64,000 nt of DNA from Verrucomicrobiales bacterium (GTDB lineage Bacteria; Verrucomicrobiota; Verrucomicrobiia; Verrucomicrobiales; DEV007), in contig DUBC01000007.1 in assembly GCA_012960505.1 (NCBI GenBank), forward strand, positions 124,001 through 188,000, given 5' to 3'. The notes beneath the pieces are model-generated. The model saw only the letters and a list, made by a program, of their open reading frames with translations, was not told the DNA's origin and did not search any database. How positions within the stretch are numbered: position 1 is the first letter of the stretch; every line of letters starts with the position of its first letter. A program made the translations under genes and the position numbers. Positions 50,043 to 59,517 of this stretch are shown here, in pieces.

Positions 50043-50846
50043 ATGCCAAAAATAGAAACTAACGGAATTCAGATGCATTATACAGAACAGGGTGACGGAG
50101 ATCCCCTGCTCCTAATAATGGGAATCACTGCTCCTGGAGCAGTTTGGGAAGCTCATGCCGCAGAATGGGACAAGAGCTTCAGATGTATATTAGGGGATAA
50201 CCGCGGGGTCGGTGAATCTGACAAGCCTGAGGGTCCATACACGAGCGCTATGATGGCTGATGATTATGCGGGGCTATTGGACCAGTTAGGCATTGAGAAG
50301 GCCCGAGTCGTTGGCTGTTCTATGGGATCGATCATAGCGCAGCAATTAGCGCTTCGTCATCCGAACAAAGTTCAAAGCGCTGTTCTCATGTGTACTTGGG
50401 CCAGGTGTGATAGATACGCTGTATCTGTTTTTGAACATCTTGCTAATGCAAAGGCGAGACTCAGGCCCGAGGAGTTCATGAAGTACGTTCAACTTTTAAT
50501 TTTCACAAAACCATTCTGGGATAATGATGAAACCTATCAAGGCATTGTGGATGGGCAGAACGAGGCCCAGCTAGGCGAGGCTCCGCAGCCCGTGCATTCT
50601 ATGGAGGCTCAGGCAGCGGCCTGCACCGGGCATGATGTTTATGATCAATTAGGTGACATTAAGTGTCCTTGCCTTGTCATAGGTGGTGAAGATGACATTT
50701 TCACTCCGAAGTGGATGGCGAAGGAGACCGCGGACGCGATACCTGATTCAGAACTTCATCTCTATGAGGGTGCGGGTCATGCTTTTCACTGGGAAAAATT
50801 AGATGATTTTAATCCTCGAGTGATGGATTGGTTAACATCGAACTAA
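50043..50846 (+). CDS. Alpha/beta hydrolase
   Basis: A 267-residue hydrolase of the lactonase/esterase type. Features: oxyanion loop LLLIMGITAPGAVWE, nucleophile in VVGCSMGSIIAQQLAL, aspartate in VIGGEDDIFTP, and catalytic histidine in YEGAGHAFHWE. Overall it resembles 3-oxoadipate enol-lactonases and aryl esterases. First gene of a plus-strand run with a sugar isomerase (29 bp) and ribulokinase, so a sugar-lactone substrate is possible (inference). Confidence 0.85.
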   Translation: MPKIETNGIQMHYTEQGDGDPLLLIMGITAPGAVWEAHAAEWDKSFRCILGDNRGVGESDKPEGPYTSAMMADDYAGLLDQLGIEKARVVGCSMGSIIAQQLALRHPNKVQSAVLMCTWARCDRYAVSVFEHLANAKARLRPEEFMKYVQLLIFTKPFWDNDETYQGIVDGQNEAQLGEAPQPVHSMEAQAAACTGHDVYDQLGDIKCPCLVIGGEDDIFTPKWMAKETADAIPDSELHLYEGAGHAFHWEKLDDFNPRVMDWLTSN

Positions 50847-50875
50847 CATAACCTTAAATAACAAAGAAAACTAAT

Positions 50876-51712
50876 ATGGCTATAAAATTTGGTTCAGAAG
50901 TATACACATGGTTCATGGATGGCTATGGAGACGGAAATAATAATAAACTTGCGCACATGGCCAAGATCATTGGTGAGGCTGGCTTTGTGGGCATCGAACC
51001 TATGGTTCTTGAGCCTTATGATACTTACTGGTTAGGTGATTGTAAGGATCCGCAGAAGTTAAAGGATGCGCTTGATGAAGCAGGTGTAGAGTTAGCCGCG
51101 CTGGCTCTGATTTGTAAGTGGGACGAGGAGGAAGAGACCGAATCTGAGCGCATTGCAGCAGATTGGACTATTGAGACTCTCAAACTGTTTCCAGGAGCGG
51201 CACTTGGAACAGTGCCTTTACCTGACGGTAGACATAACCTTCAACAGCGGAGAGTTAATCTAGTAAATAATGTGAATAGAGTTTCAAGAAGAGCTGCTGA
51301 AGCGGGTCTCAAGTGCTCATTTCATCCGAACAGTCCTCCACCATCATTGGTTCGGACGCAGGATGATTATGATGTCGTTTTAAATAGTCTCGATCCTGAG
51401 GCCACTGGCTGGACTCCTGACGTGGGGCACATTGCTAGGGGTGGAATGGATGTGATCGGCACGATGACTAAGTGGGGACACTTGGTTAATCATATTCATT
51501 ATAAGGACTTTTCTGGTAATGGTCCGGAGCCATGGTCTCAGATGGGAACCGGTAAGCTTGATTTCCATAAAATAACTGAATGGCTTACCCTGAGGAACTA
51601 TGAAGGCTGGATCATCTGTGAGGATGAGGCTGAAGTTGCTATTAAAGATCCTGACGGTGTCACCTTGCAAAACGGTGCATGGTGCAAGGAGAACTTGTTC
51701 CCCATCGTTTAG
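50876..51712 (+). CDS. Sugar phosphate isomerase/epimerase (xylose-isomerase-like TIM barrel)
   Basis: A 278-residue TIM barrel. Metal-ligand-type residues: E in VGIEPMVLEP, D and H in WTPDVGHIARGG, H in NHIHYKDFSG, and E in WIICEDE. It resembles IolE-type or L-ribulose-5-phosphate 3-epimerase relatives; the exact reaction is not clear. It lies between the alpha/beta hydrolase and ribulokinase genes. The product of ribulokinase, L-ribulose 5-phosphate, or a precursor of its substrate would be a natural substrate. Confidence 0.82.
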   Translation: MAIKFGSEVYTWFMDGYGDGNNNKLAHMAKIIGEAGFVGIEPMVLEPYDTYWLGDCKDPQKLKDALDEAGVELAALALICKWDEEEETESERIAADWTIETLKLFPGAALGTVPLPDGRHNLQQRRVNLVNNVNRVSRRAAEAGLKCSFHPNSPPPSLVRTQDDYDVVLNSLDPEATGWTPDVGHIARGGMDVIGTMTKWGHLVNHIHYKDFSGNGPEPWSQMGTGKLDFHKITEWLTLRNYEGWIICEDEAEVAIKDPDGVTLQNGAWCKENLFPIV

Positions 51713-51808
51713 GTTTAAATAAAACTCATTAAAGCCAATATCGTATTCATGTTTCCGCAATGGTGGAAATGAGATGAACGGTCCTGTCGATTTACCAGTA
51801 AGACTAAT

Positions 51809-53491
51809 ATGCCAAAGTATTCAATAGGTTTGGATTTTGGGACCAATTCTTGTCGATCAGTTATCATTGATATAGCTGACGGTAAAGAGCTCGGGACTAC
51901 CGTTTTTGATTATCCTTCAGGTGATCTTGGCATATTGACCGATCCTAGTGATCCTAATGTAGCAAGGCAAAATCCTCAGGATTACATTGATGGTCTTGAA
52001 TTTGTTATTACTGGATCATTGGAAGAGGCAAAATCTATCAATCCTGAGTTTGATTCAAGTGATGTTATTGGTATCGGGGTTGATACGACGGGCAGTACAC
52101 CGATTCCAGTCGATGAGAGTGGAACGCCATTAGCACTTTGCTCTGAATTTGAAGATAATTTAAATGCAATGGTATGGTTGTGGAAGGATCATACTGCGCA
52201 TGCTGAAGCTGCTGAAATAACATCTAAGGCAAAAGAACTTCGTCCACAGTACCTCGCAAAGTGCGGTGGCACGTACTCATCTGAATGGTGGTGGTCAAAG
52301 ATCTTGCACTTAAAAAGATGCGCTCCTGAAGTGTTCGAGGCGGCTCATAGTTTCGTGGAGCACTGTGACTATATTCCTGCCCTTTTGGCTGGAAATACCG
52401 ATCCCTTGTCAATGAAGAGGAGTGTATGTGCGGCCGGTCATAAGGCAATGTATTCACAAGAATGGGGAGGTCTTCCTGATAAGGAGTTTCTTGATCAACT
52501 CGATCCAGCACTTTCAGACCTTCGTGACAGATTATTTAGTGACGCATTCAGTTCAGAAAATCTAGCGGGTAATTTATGCTCTGAATGGGCTAAAAGAACC
52601 AGTCTAAGTGAAGGTACACCAATAGCGGTTGGAGCATTTGATTGCCATATGGGAGCCGTTGCCTGCGGAGTGAAGGAAGGCGTTTTAACCAAGATATTAG
52701 GAACAAGCACTTGTGACATAGCAGTCATGCCAAATAGCAAGGCTCTTGAAGATATACCTGGAGTGTGCGGAATCGTTGATGGATCAGTCCTTCCTGGGCA
52801 TTATGGGATAGAGGCTGGACAAAGTGCAGTCGGAGACATTTTTTTGTGGTTAGTGAATAACTTGGTCCCTGATAGTTATGGCACAAATTCCGATGATAAA
52901 TTTGTTAAAATGGAAGAGATGATGTCTGACTCATCTCCAGGTTCTAGTGGCCTCCTTGCATTGGATTGGAATAATGGAAATCGGACAGTCCTTGTTGATG
53001 TTAGACTCTCGGGTTTGCTTTTGGGGCAGACATTGCAAACTAAGGCTCACGAGATTTATCGTGCATATATTGAAGCAACGGCATTTGGCGCTCTAACGAT
53101 AATTAATAGAATCGAAGAGTATGGTGTGCCAATTAATGAAGTAGTAACGACAGGAGGACTAGCCGTTAAAAATCACACACTGATGCAGATATATACTGAC
53201 GTTCTTAACCGACCACTGAAAGTGGCAATAAGTGATCAGACCTGCGCGGTCGGAGCTGCTTTTTTTGGGGCAAGCTGTAGTGGTGATTATGAGATTGCTC
53301 AATTGCAGGCAAATTGCGCTAAGGTGAGGGAGGAAATTTACAGTCCGAATCCAGATAATGTTGCTGTTTATAAAGAACTCTACTCTATTTATTTAGAACT
53401 ACATGATTCATTTGGAACAGAGCAATGGCAGGGCAACTTGTCTAGCGTTATGAAAAAGCTAATTGGTATCCGTGAGTCTCAGAGATCTTAA
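51809..53491 (+). CDS. araB: Ribulokinase (FGGY family)
   Basis: Phosphorylates L-ribulose (and related ribuloses or ribitol) with ATP. The 560-residue protein is close to E. coli AraB over most of its length: IGLDFGTNSCRSV, GIGVDTTGSTPIPVDE, NAMVWLWKDHTA, YSSEWWWSKILHL, AGHKAMYSQEWGGLP, GAFDCHMGAVACG and ILGTSTCDI. No araA or araD is next to it, so arabinose catabolism is not proven; the neighbours may supply a different pentose route. Its spacer from the preceding gene (96 bp) has an imperfect hairpin (TTTCC/GGAAA, about 51751-51776) but nothing certain. Confidence 0.92.
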   Translation: MPKYSIGLDFGTNSCRSVIIDIADGKELGTTVFDYPSGDLGILTDPSDPNVARQNPQDYIDGLEFVITGSLEEAKSINPEFDSSDVIGIGVDTTGSTPIPVDESGTPLALCSEFEDNLNAMVWLWKDHTAHAEAAEITSKAKELRPQYLAKCGGTYSSEWWWSKILHLKRCAPEVFEAAHSFVEHCDYIPALLAGNTDPLSMKRSVCAAGHKAMYSQEWGGLPDKEFLDQLDPALSDLRDRLFSDAFSSENLAGNLCSEWAKRTSLSEGTPIAVGAFDCHMGAVACGVKEGVLTKILGTSTCDIAVMPNSKALEDIPGVCGIVDGSVLPGHYGIEAGQSAVGDIFLWLVNNLVPDSYGTNSDDKFVKMEEMMSDSSPGSSGLLALDWNNGNRTVLVDVRLSGLLLGQTLQTKAHEIYRAYIEATAFGALTIINRIEEYGVPINEVVTTGGLAVKNHTLMQIYTDVLNRPLKVAISDQTCAVGAAFFGASCSGDYEIAQLQANCAKVREEIYSPNPDNVAVYKELYSIYLELHDSFGTEQWQGNLSSVMKKLIGIRESQRS

Positions 53492-53497
53492 CGAAAA

Positions 53498-54331
53498 CTA
53501 TTGCCTAGCCCATACTCCCCATACTCGGAGATATTCAGGGATAATTAATTCATCGTTTGAGTTCGAATCGAATGCGTCATAGACCTCTTTGGCAAGTTTC
53601 TCATTCTTGAGTTTTTTGCTTTGTATAAACTCTTTTGAACTAAGTTTATTGTCTTTATTTGAATCCATGGATGAAAATATAGCTTTTGCCTCGTCAGTAA
53701 TGATGCGGTTCTCGATGTATTCTTTCTCTGACACAAAGCCATCGTTGTTTGAGTCCGAAGCATTAAAGATTCCTGCCCTAGATTCGGGTGTCAGGTACCG
53801 GCCATTGTCGACATATTCTGCCTTTGAATGTTTCCCGTCCTTGTCTCTGTCGGTGAAGCCAAAGAGTCTTCGGTAATTCTGGATCTCACTTTTCTTGGCT
53901 CCTGGAACTCCCTCAGCGCCTAGAAGTTTTAATATTTCTTTAGTGGAATGGTCTAAAATTTCTTTTACCAACTTAGGTTTAATCGGATTAAATTTGATCT
54001 TTGGAGTAGGACTATCCTTTGGTTTGGAAGGTCTAGGGCCAAAGCTTGGTCTAATTTCATCGATCGTTAAATTACCATCACCGTTTTTATCTAACTTAAT
54101 TAATGATTTCGATGCCGCTTTGAGTTCTTTCTCTGAGATTATTTTATCTCCATCAGAATCGAGAGCTTTGAGGACAGGCAATGACCACATGAAATTTCTA
54201 CCTGAAGATGAGGGGGGTGGACCTTGGCGCCTGTTGTTATCAGAATTGGAGCCCTGTGCATTGGAGTCGTTAAATGAAAGTGCTACAATTAAAATAACTG
54301 TGATGGAAAGTAAGTATGTTTTTGTGGTCAT
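53498..54331 (-). CDS. Exported EF-hand calcium-binding protein
   Basis: A 277-residue protein with a signal peptide (ITVILIVALSFNDSNA). It has about six EF-hand loops: DSDGDKIISEKE (58-69), DKNGDGNLTIDE (81-92), DRDKDGKHSKAE, DSNNDGFVSEKE, DSNKDNKLSSKE, and DSNSNDELIIPE. Such calmodulin-like exported proteins are common in Planctomycetes and Verrucomicrobia; the role is unknown. The second through last loops are mostly intact. It converges with the ribulokinase gene. Confidence 0.82.
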   Translation of the reverse strand: MTTKTYLLSITVILIVALSFNDSNAQGSNSDNNRRQGPPPSSSGRNFMWSLPVLKALDSDGDKIISEKELKAASKSLIKLDKNGDGNLTIDEIRPSFGPRPSKPKDSPTPKIKFNPIKPKLVKEILDHSTKEILKLLGAEGVPGAKKSEIQNYRRLFGFTDRDKDGKHSKAEYVDNGRYLTPESRAGIFNASDSNNDGFVSEKEYIENRIITDEAKAIFSSMDSNKDNKLSSKEFIQSKKLKNEKLAKEVYDAFDSNSNDELIIPEYLRVWGVWARQ

Positions 54332-54449
54332 AGTGCTATTGAACCGTTACGATGGTCGATTTTTAATTACATGAGTGTTATGCCATCATGTTTTGGCGAA
54401 GAATCAGTGGGCTGAGTGTGAGAATATTAAACTAAAAACCTAGTAATAA

Positions 54450-54647
54450 TTACCAATTTTCAGTGATCTGATACGAAATCCTCTTAGTCTTATCGGATTT
54501 ATCAGCAAGTTTCTTTTGAATGAGCTTTGAAACTACCTCGTCGATTGGGATTCCTCTCTCATTAGCTATCCTTTTAAAACTTAAGTATTGTGTTTCTGAA
54601 AGGCAGACTTTTAGGGGCTTGTTATTTTGATTTAAAAGAAAATCCAT
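54450..54647 (-). CDS. Small hypothetical protein, ribbon-helix-helix-like
   Basis: A 65-residue ORF. The pattern PLKVCLSETQYLSFKRIANERGIPIDEVVSKLIQKKLADK resembles a ribbon-helix-helix DNA-binding unit: a short strand, then helices. That would suit a small regulator or an antitoxin, but no toxin partner is seen, and the basic N-terminal strand is weak. It is alone in a spacer of 408 bp between longer minus-strand genes. It is probably real but uncertain. Confidence 0.45.
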   Translation of the reverse strand: MDFLLNQNNKPLKVCLSETQYLSFKRIANERGIPIDEVVSKLIQKKLADKSDKTKRISYQITENW

Positions 54648-54739
54648 TTCTATGTATATTAGAACAATTTAAGCCATTTATGTCAGTAATAATTTTCTTA
54701 TGGATACGATTTAACTGATTTTTTCTGCATTAAACGGGC

Positions 54740-55645
54740 TCACTTTAATATTGTTCCTTTTGTGGAGTCGCCCTCTTGGTCAAGTATCTGAACGCTGACC
54801 ACGGTACGCTGCTTTGGCAGTCTCCACTTCCAGAGAAGTTCCTTCTTAGAATTCACTTCGATAATGTGATGGCTGCCCTGATAGAAACAAATGACAGTGT
54901 TTCCGTTAGGTAATCGGTTAAGGCCGGTCATGAATCCCATTTTGATCTGTGGAAGGTCCTTCCGCTCAAGTTTCCATACAACTTTATCATTTTCATCGAC
55001 TTCAACGGCCATGACTCCAGCGCCAGTTGAGAATAACGTGTTGCCATTTTTAAGTCTCATTACAGCATGAGGCTTGGCCATTTTGACGTCCGGGATATTG
55101 CCAATTGTGCGAACAGTTTTACCGGATGAATCAATTTCACGAATTTCATTATCACAAGATATCATGCAAAGGTAATTGCCGTTCAGCAATTTTCTGCACA
55201 TTCTGAACCTCATGTGCAGATCGTCCTTTTTAGATTTCACAGGAACCTCTTTTATAATTTGACCCTCGCGGTTAATTTCTATGAGTCTGGATTTGCCGTT
55301 TTGAGCGATGAGAATGTTTCCATCACTCAGTGGTTGGCATGTATGGATTTCGTCTCTCTGCTCTTTTGATTTCCACTCAAATTTCAAGGTTCCGTCGTTC
55401 CCATAAAGCTTTACTCCCCTCCTATATGCGAATAGCACATCGCCATTAGGTAATGACCATACATCGTTAGGGTTTTGAGCTCTGAAAGATTGGGTTGTTT
55501 CACCTTTGTTGTTCACAATGCAAACTTCACCTTTGGCGAAGTCTGCGCATACTAAGTTGTATTTAGGTCCAGTAATCGTCTGATCTGATTGAGCCTGAAG
55601 AGAAGTGAAAATGAAATATACAAAGAACAGTGCAATTTTTTTCAT
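54740..55645 (-). CDS. Exported beta-propeller (PQQ/arylsulfotransferase-like) protein
   Basis: A 301-residue protein from ATG 55645 (MKKIALFFVYFIFTSLQA, a signal peptide); an ATG at 55669 would spoil the signal peptide. The mature part is a propeller of repeats ending in LPNGNTLF-type units (VWSLPNGDVLFAY, CQPLSDGNILIAQ, CRKLLNGNYLCMI, VMRLKNGNTLFST, LNRLPNGNTVICF). The repeat matches arylsulfotransferase- and NHL-like propellers of Planctomycetes/Verrucomicrobia. Function unknown. Confidence 0.75.
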   Translation of the reverse strand: MKKIALFFVYFIFTSLQAQSDQTITGPKYNLVCADFAKGEVCIVNNKGETTQSFRAQNPNDVWSLPNGDVLFAYRRGVKLYGNDGTLKFEWKSKEQRDEIHTCQPLSDGNILIAQNGKSRLIEINREGQIIKEVPVKSKKDDLHMRFRMCRKLLNGNYLCMISCDNEIREIDSSGKTVRTIGNIPDVKMAKPHAVMRLKNGNTLFSTGAGVMAVEVDENDKVVWKLERKDLPQIKMGFMTGLNRLPNGNTVICFYQGSHHIIEVNSKKELLWKWRLPKQRTVVSVQILDQEGDSTKGTILK

Positions 55646-55844
55646 GTCCAAATGATCACACAGTATCAAGTTAAAACAAGTGCACCTCTAATACGTAAAT
55701 ATAGCACTGCTTAGACATCTGTGATAATGTCATGATTATGATGGGTCCTTTCCAATGTTTGAGTTTCATGGTACTTGATTTAAGTGCAGATGGAGGCCCA
55801 ATTGGATCAGAATATGTTAAATGGTGAGTTAAAGGATAATCTGT

Positions 55845-58058
55845 ATGAAGAGCCACATTATAATACTTCTTCTATGCGGCCTCTGTGAGCCGCTAGTAGC
55901 ATCCCGTGAGTTCTTCTCAAAGAACTGCACTGAGTGCCATGACTCGGAAACCTCTAAAGCCGGGCTGAACCTTGAAGAACTTAAGGCAGACTTTTCAGTA
56001 CCCGCTTCTGTTGATATTTGGCAAAGAGTCCTAGAACAGCTAGAGACACGACAGATGCCTCCGAGGAAGAGGCCTCGGCCCGAGATTTCTACTCAAGAGC
56101 AGTTAACCTCGTGGATTCGTGTCGAGTTTTCCAAGAAGAATATAGCCCCCATCATCGATCACAAACGAAGAACGCCTGATTTCGGAAACCGTCTAGATCA
56201 CGATGCTCTATTTGATGGTTCCCAAGGAGGTCCGGCGTCATCGCCTCCTCGCCTTTGGCGTCAAAGTCCTCACATCTACGATCAATTCGTCAAGGGCCTA
56301 GGAGGCGTTCGTCATGCGGTAACCATACACCAGCCGTTCGCAATTGACGAGAGTAAGGGGGTCATTGCCGACTATAGCACACAACATCTCGCTGATTCAG
56401 CCACCTTGCAGCTCCTCATGATGAACTGTAAGTCAATCGCTGCCTATCAGACCACCGGAATCAACAAGCGCGAGTGGGATGGACGAATGCAGATTCATCG
56501 TCAAACCCCTGACGTATTTCGTGATATTATTGAATCTAAAACTGCCCCAAAAGCCGAGCAAATCAATGCGGCAATCGTTCACGAATATCAATTATTTCTG
56601 GGACGTGAGCCGACAACTGCCGAACTTCAAAATACGCTAGGTTTGGCAAATAAAGCGATTCGAAGCGGTGGTAACGTTCGTGGCCTGCAGACAGCTCTAG
56701 TCTCAGTAATGCTAAAGCCCGAGGTCATATACCGCATCGAAATTGGTTTTGGTGAACCAGATAAGGATGGTCGACGTCGGCTCTCAGCCTATGAGCTTGC
56801 CTTTGCGTTAGGTTACGCATTAACGGATAAAGCACCAGATCAGGTAATGGTTGGATCTGAGTCTCTCCTAACTCTTGCCCGATCCGGTAAGTTAGACTCC
56901 CCGAAAAGTATTAGGGAAACGGTCAGAGCTATCCTTGATGCTAATGACATGTCAGTAGCTGATTACCGAATGTTCACTGAAGATCATAAAGTACGGAACA
57001 CCCGTACGCTTCGCTTTTTCCGTGACTTTTTCGGGTATCACCACGCGCCAAGAGTATTCAAAGACGAAAATCGGATCAGTATCGATAGCGGTTTTGACAC
57101 GAAGAGGATCGTTACTGATGCGGATCAGTTCGTCATGCATATATTCGATAATGACACTGACGTGCTCCGTAAACTTCTGACTTCAAATAATTATTTCGTT
57201 ACTTATTTAGGATCTGATAAGCATTTCCAGCACGACCTTAAATATATCCGAGAGAACGTTAATGACGCCGGTTACAAAACGAACATAACTTACATTAAGC
57301 GCATCGAAGCTGCAGGTAAAACCCCGATCCCTCTTGAGGGTCCCTCGAGCCGAACTTATGTAGGCTTCTATAACATCGACCACGTGAACTGGGATTACCC
57401 TCGCAAACAGCCCTTTCCCCTACCTAAATCACAACGAGCGGGGATTCTTACTCACCCCGCATGGATAATTGCCTGGTCAGGTAATTTTGACAATGACCCT
57501 ATCCGTCGTGGCAAGTGGATCCGAGAACATCTTCTCGCTGACTATGTGCCTGAGATTCCAATTACAGTCAATGCTGTCATTTCCGAGGACCGAGACCATA
57601 CTTTACGTCATAGGCTCAAACCTACACGGGCTAAAGAGTGTTGGAGCTGTCACCAGAAAATGAATCCGTTAGGTCTTCCATTCGAAAGTTTCGACGATTT
57701 TGGCCGTTTCAGAACTAATGAGATGCTTGATGATATCCTTACTATATTTCCTAAACGTCACCGTGATGCCCGGACTGTTCCCGTTGATCGCTCAGGAGAT
57801 ATCATTGATAGTGGTGATAAAGGAATTGACGGTAACGTTAGTAACGTTTTCGAATTGCTTGAGAGGCTCGCTAGCTCTTCTCGTGTCCGCCAGTCCTTCG
57901 TTCGCCATAATTTCCGCTATTGGCTAGGACGTAATGAGACATTTTCCGATTCATCAACGCTCATCAACGCTGACAGAGCTTACACTGAAAACGGCGGCAG
58001 TATGAAAGCGCTTATTGCCTCCCTCTTATCATCTGACTCTTTCCTTTATAGAAAATGA
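55845..58058 (+). CDS. DUF1592/DUF1588/DUF1585-type cytochrome-like protein
   Basis: A 737-residue exported protein typical of planctomycete and verrucomicrobial genomes. A signal peptide (HIIILLLCGLCEPLVAS) is followed by a heme-binding CTECH at 28-32 (PSCyt-type domain), the DUF1587/1592 region, and near the C-terminus the DUF1588 motif CWSCHQKMNPLGLPFE with a second CxxCH, then the DUF1585 ending SFVRHNFRYWLGRNET. Function unknown, thought to be periplasmic electron transfer linked to polymer or sugar breakdown. The stop overlaps the next start by 4 bp (ATGA), so the two are coupled. Confidence 0.85.
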   Translation: MKSHIIILLLCGLCEPLVASREFFSKNCTECHDSETSKAGLNLEELKADFSVPASVDIWQRVLEQLETRQMPPRKRPRPEISTQEQLTSWIRVEFSKKNIAPIIDHKRRTPDFGNRLDHDALFDGSQGGPASSPPRLWRQSPHIYDQFVKGLGGVRHAVTIHQPFAIDESKGVIADYSTQHLADSATLQLLMMNCKSIAAYQTTGINKREWDGRMQIHRQTPDVFRDIIESKTAPKAEQINAAIVHEYQLFLGREPTTAELQNTLGLANKAIRSGGNVRGLQTALVSVMLKPEVIYRIEIGFGEPDKDGRRRLSAYELAFALGYALTDKAPDQVMVGSESLLTLARSGKLDSPKSIRETVRAILDANDMSVADYRMFTEDHKVRNTRTLRFFRDFFGYHHAPRVFKDENRISIDSGFDTKRIVTDADQFVMHIFDNDTDVLRKLLTSNNYFVTYLGSDKHFQHDLKYIRENVNDAGYKTNITYIKRIEAAGKTPIPLEGPSSRTYVGFYNIDHVNWDYPRKQPFPLPKSQRAGILTHPAWIIAWSGNFDNDPIRRGKWIREHLLADYVPEIPITVNAVISEDRDHTLRHRLKPTRAKECWSCHQKMNPLGLPFESFDDFGRFRTNEMLDDILTIFPKRHRDARTVPVDRSGDIIDSGDKGIDGNVSNVFELLERLASSSRVRQSFVRHNFRYWLGRNETFSDSSTLINADRAYTENGGSMKALIASLLSSDSFLYRK

Positions 58059-59464
58059 TTTTACAACGTCGACATCTTCTCAAAGGTCTGACGGCTGGGG
58101 CCGTCACACCATTACTCAGGCCTTTTCTTAATAATGTTATCGCTGAAAATAATGGGACGCTTCCTAAGCGTTTTCTCTTTGTTATCAAATCAAGTGGGCT
58201 GACCCCAGCCGAGCTCGTTCCTTCTGATCTTATTCCATCAATGGTAAGGCCCGGTGAACGTGAAGATTGGCCTGCGGAGCTCGTCCCAACTAAGGATCTG
58301 ATCGACTTGCCTCTAAAAGATCATAAGCTTCCAGAATCTCTCAAGGCCCTTTTACCTTTCATTGATAAACTCACTATTCTGCAAGGCCTGTCCGGGAAAA
58401 TGTGTCGTGGTGGTCACTCGGCTTGGTACGGTGCACTTGGTTGTTATCATACGGGGAATGAGGGTAATCCAGGCCGAGCTTCTTCCGCTACTATCGATGG
58501 AGCTCTAGCCCGAGCTTTGCCCTCTATCTTTCCCCACGTAGGACTGACTCTGGGTGGAAAAGTCCTTACCGGAGTCAAAGACTCCGTTGTTTACCCAGGA
58601 ATCTCTGCGATTGATGCCGATAGGCCACTCCCTTACCAGGCCAGCCCTGCGATGGCTTATAAGTCCCTCTTTGGTATAGCGGCTGCTGGGAAAGCCGCTG
58701 AAGCTGACAACCTTCTACAGTCCATTCTTCTTGATCATATGGTCGATGACGTGAAGCGTGTTCGAAGCCGCATAGGAAATGCTGATCAAGAGAAACTAGA
58801 TCATTACTTGTCCGCGTTTGATTCGTTACGAGATCGTCGCCGGAAACTCAAAGGTTTAGAGGCAGAGATCCGGGCCACTGCTCCGAAAGTGACCGATAAA
58901 TTCACTTCAGAGGTTGAGACTGACCGGATCGAAGCGCATTTTGATATAGCTGCTGCGGCATTAATTTCTGGCATTTCTAATGTCGTAAACGTCCGTGTCG
59001 ATACTCTCGAAGTCACTTATCGCGGGCTCGGTATATCAAAACACGTTCATGGACTCGGTCATAGTGAGTCTGTAGATGGTATGACTCCAGTGGAAGCACG
59101 TAGTCGGATACGAACATTTCATCTTGAGCAAATCGCACGAGTCGCCGCTAAACTCAAAGCTGTTCCTGAGGGAGATGGTACAATGTTAGACAACACTCTC
59201 ATTGTTTATCTCAGCGATGCTGCAGAAAAGCATCACGGTAGTTGCGTCGAGTGGCCATTCGTACTACTTGGGGGCCTCGCTCCTGGCGGGGGCAACCGTT
59301 ACATCCAGTACCCTGCTTACCAACAACCCGGTCATCACACGATCGCCAACCTCTATAACACTTTCATGCACCTCGCCGGACATCCCACCGACAACTTTGG
59401 TCGCCTCGACAATCAACTTCCCCCCACCCTCCAAAAAGGTCCTCTTTCCCAACTACTCTCCTAG
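58055..59464 (+). CDS. DUF1552 family exported protein
   Basis: A 469-residue protein that nearly always accompanies DUF1592-type cytochromes. It opens with QRRHLLKGLTAGAVTPLL, a twin-arginine-like signal, suggesting export in folded form. The body has the family's conserved GGHSAWYGALGC and LDNTLIVYLSDAAEKHHGSCVEWPFVLLGG. Function unknown. It overlaps the upstream gene by 4 bp. It converges with the PQQ-propeller gene, and its last 150 bp are richer in C than the genes to the left. Confidence 0.85.
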   Translation: MILQRRHLLKGLTAGAVTPLLRPFLNNVIAENNGTLPKRFLFVIKSSGLTPAELVPSDLIPSMVRPGEREDWPAELVPTKDLIDLPLKDHKLPESLKALLPFIDKLTILQGLSGKMCRGGHSAWYGALGCYHTGNEGNPGRASSATIDGALARALPSIFPHVGLTLGGKVLTGVKDSVVYPGISAIDADRPLPYQASPAMAYKSLFGIAAAGKAAEADNLLQSILLDHMVDDVKRVRSRIGNADQEKLDHYLSAFDSLRDRRRKLKGLEAEIRATAPKVTDKFTSEVETDRIEAHFDIAAAALISGISNVVNVRVDTLEVTYRGLGISKHVHGLGHSESVDGMTPVEARSRIRTFHLEQIARVAAKLKAVPEGDGTMLDNTLIVYLSDAAEKHHGSCVEWPFVLLGGLAPGGGNRYIQYPAYQQPGHHTIANLYNTFMHLAGHPTDNFGRLDNQLPPTLQKGPLSQLLS

Positions 59465-59517
59465 TACCCTTCGTCAGTACCCGATGCGGATTAATGATCA
59501 GGAAGTCAGTAAACAAC

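Noticed and set aside
49938..50078. Longer start of the class I aldolase at 50078
   Set aside because: The extra 47 residues overlap the divergent hydrolase gene and are not family-like; ATG 49937 fits.
55671..55856. A 61-codon minus-strand frame
   Set aside because: No domain or signal peptide, lies in a promoter-like spacer and overlaps the cytochrome-like gene start.
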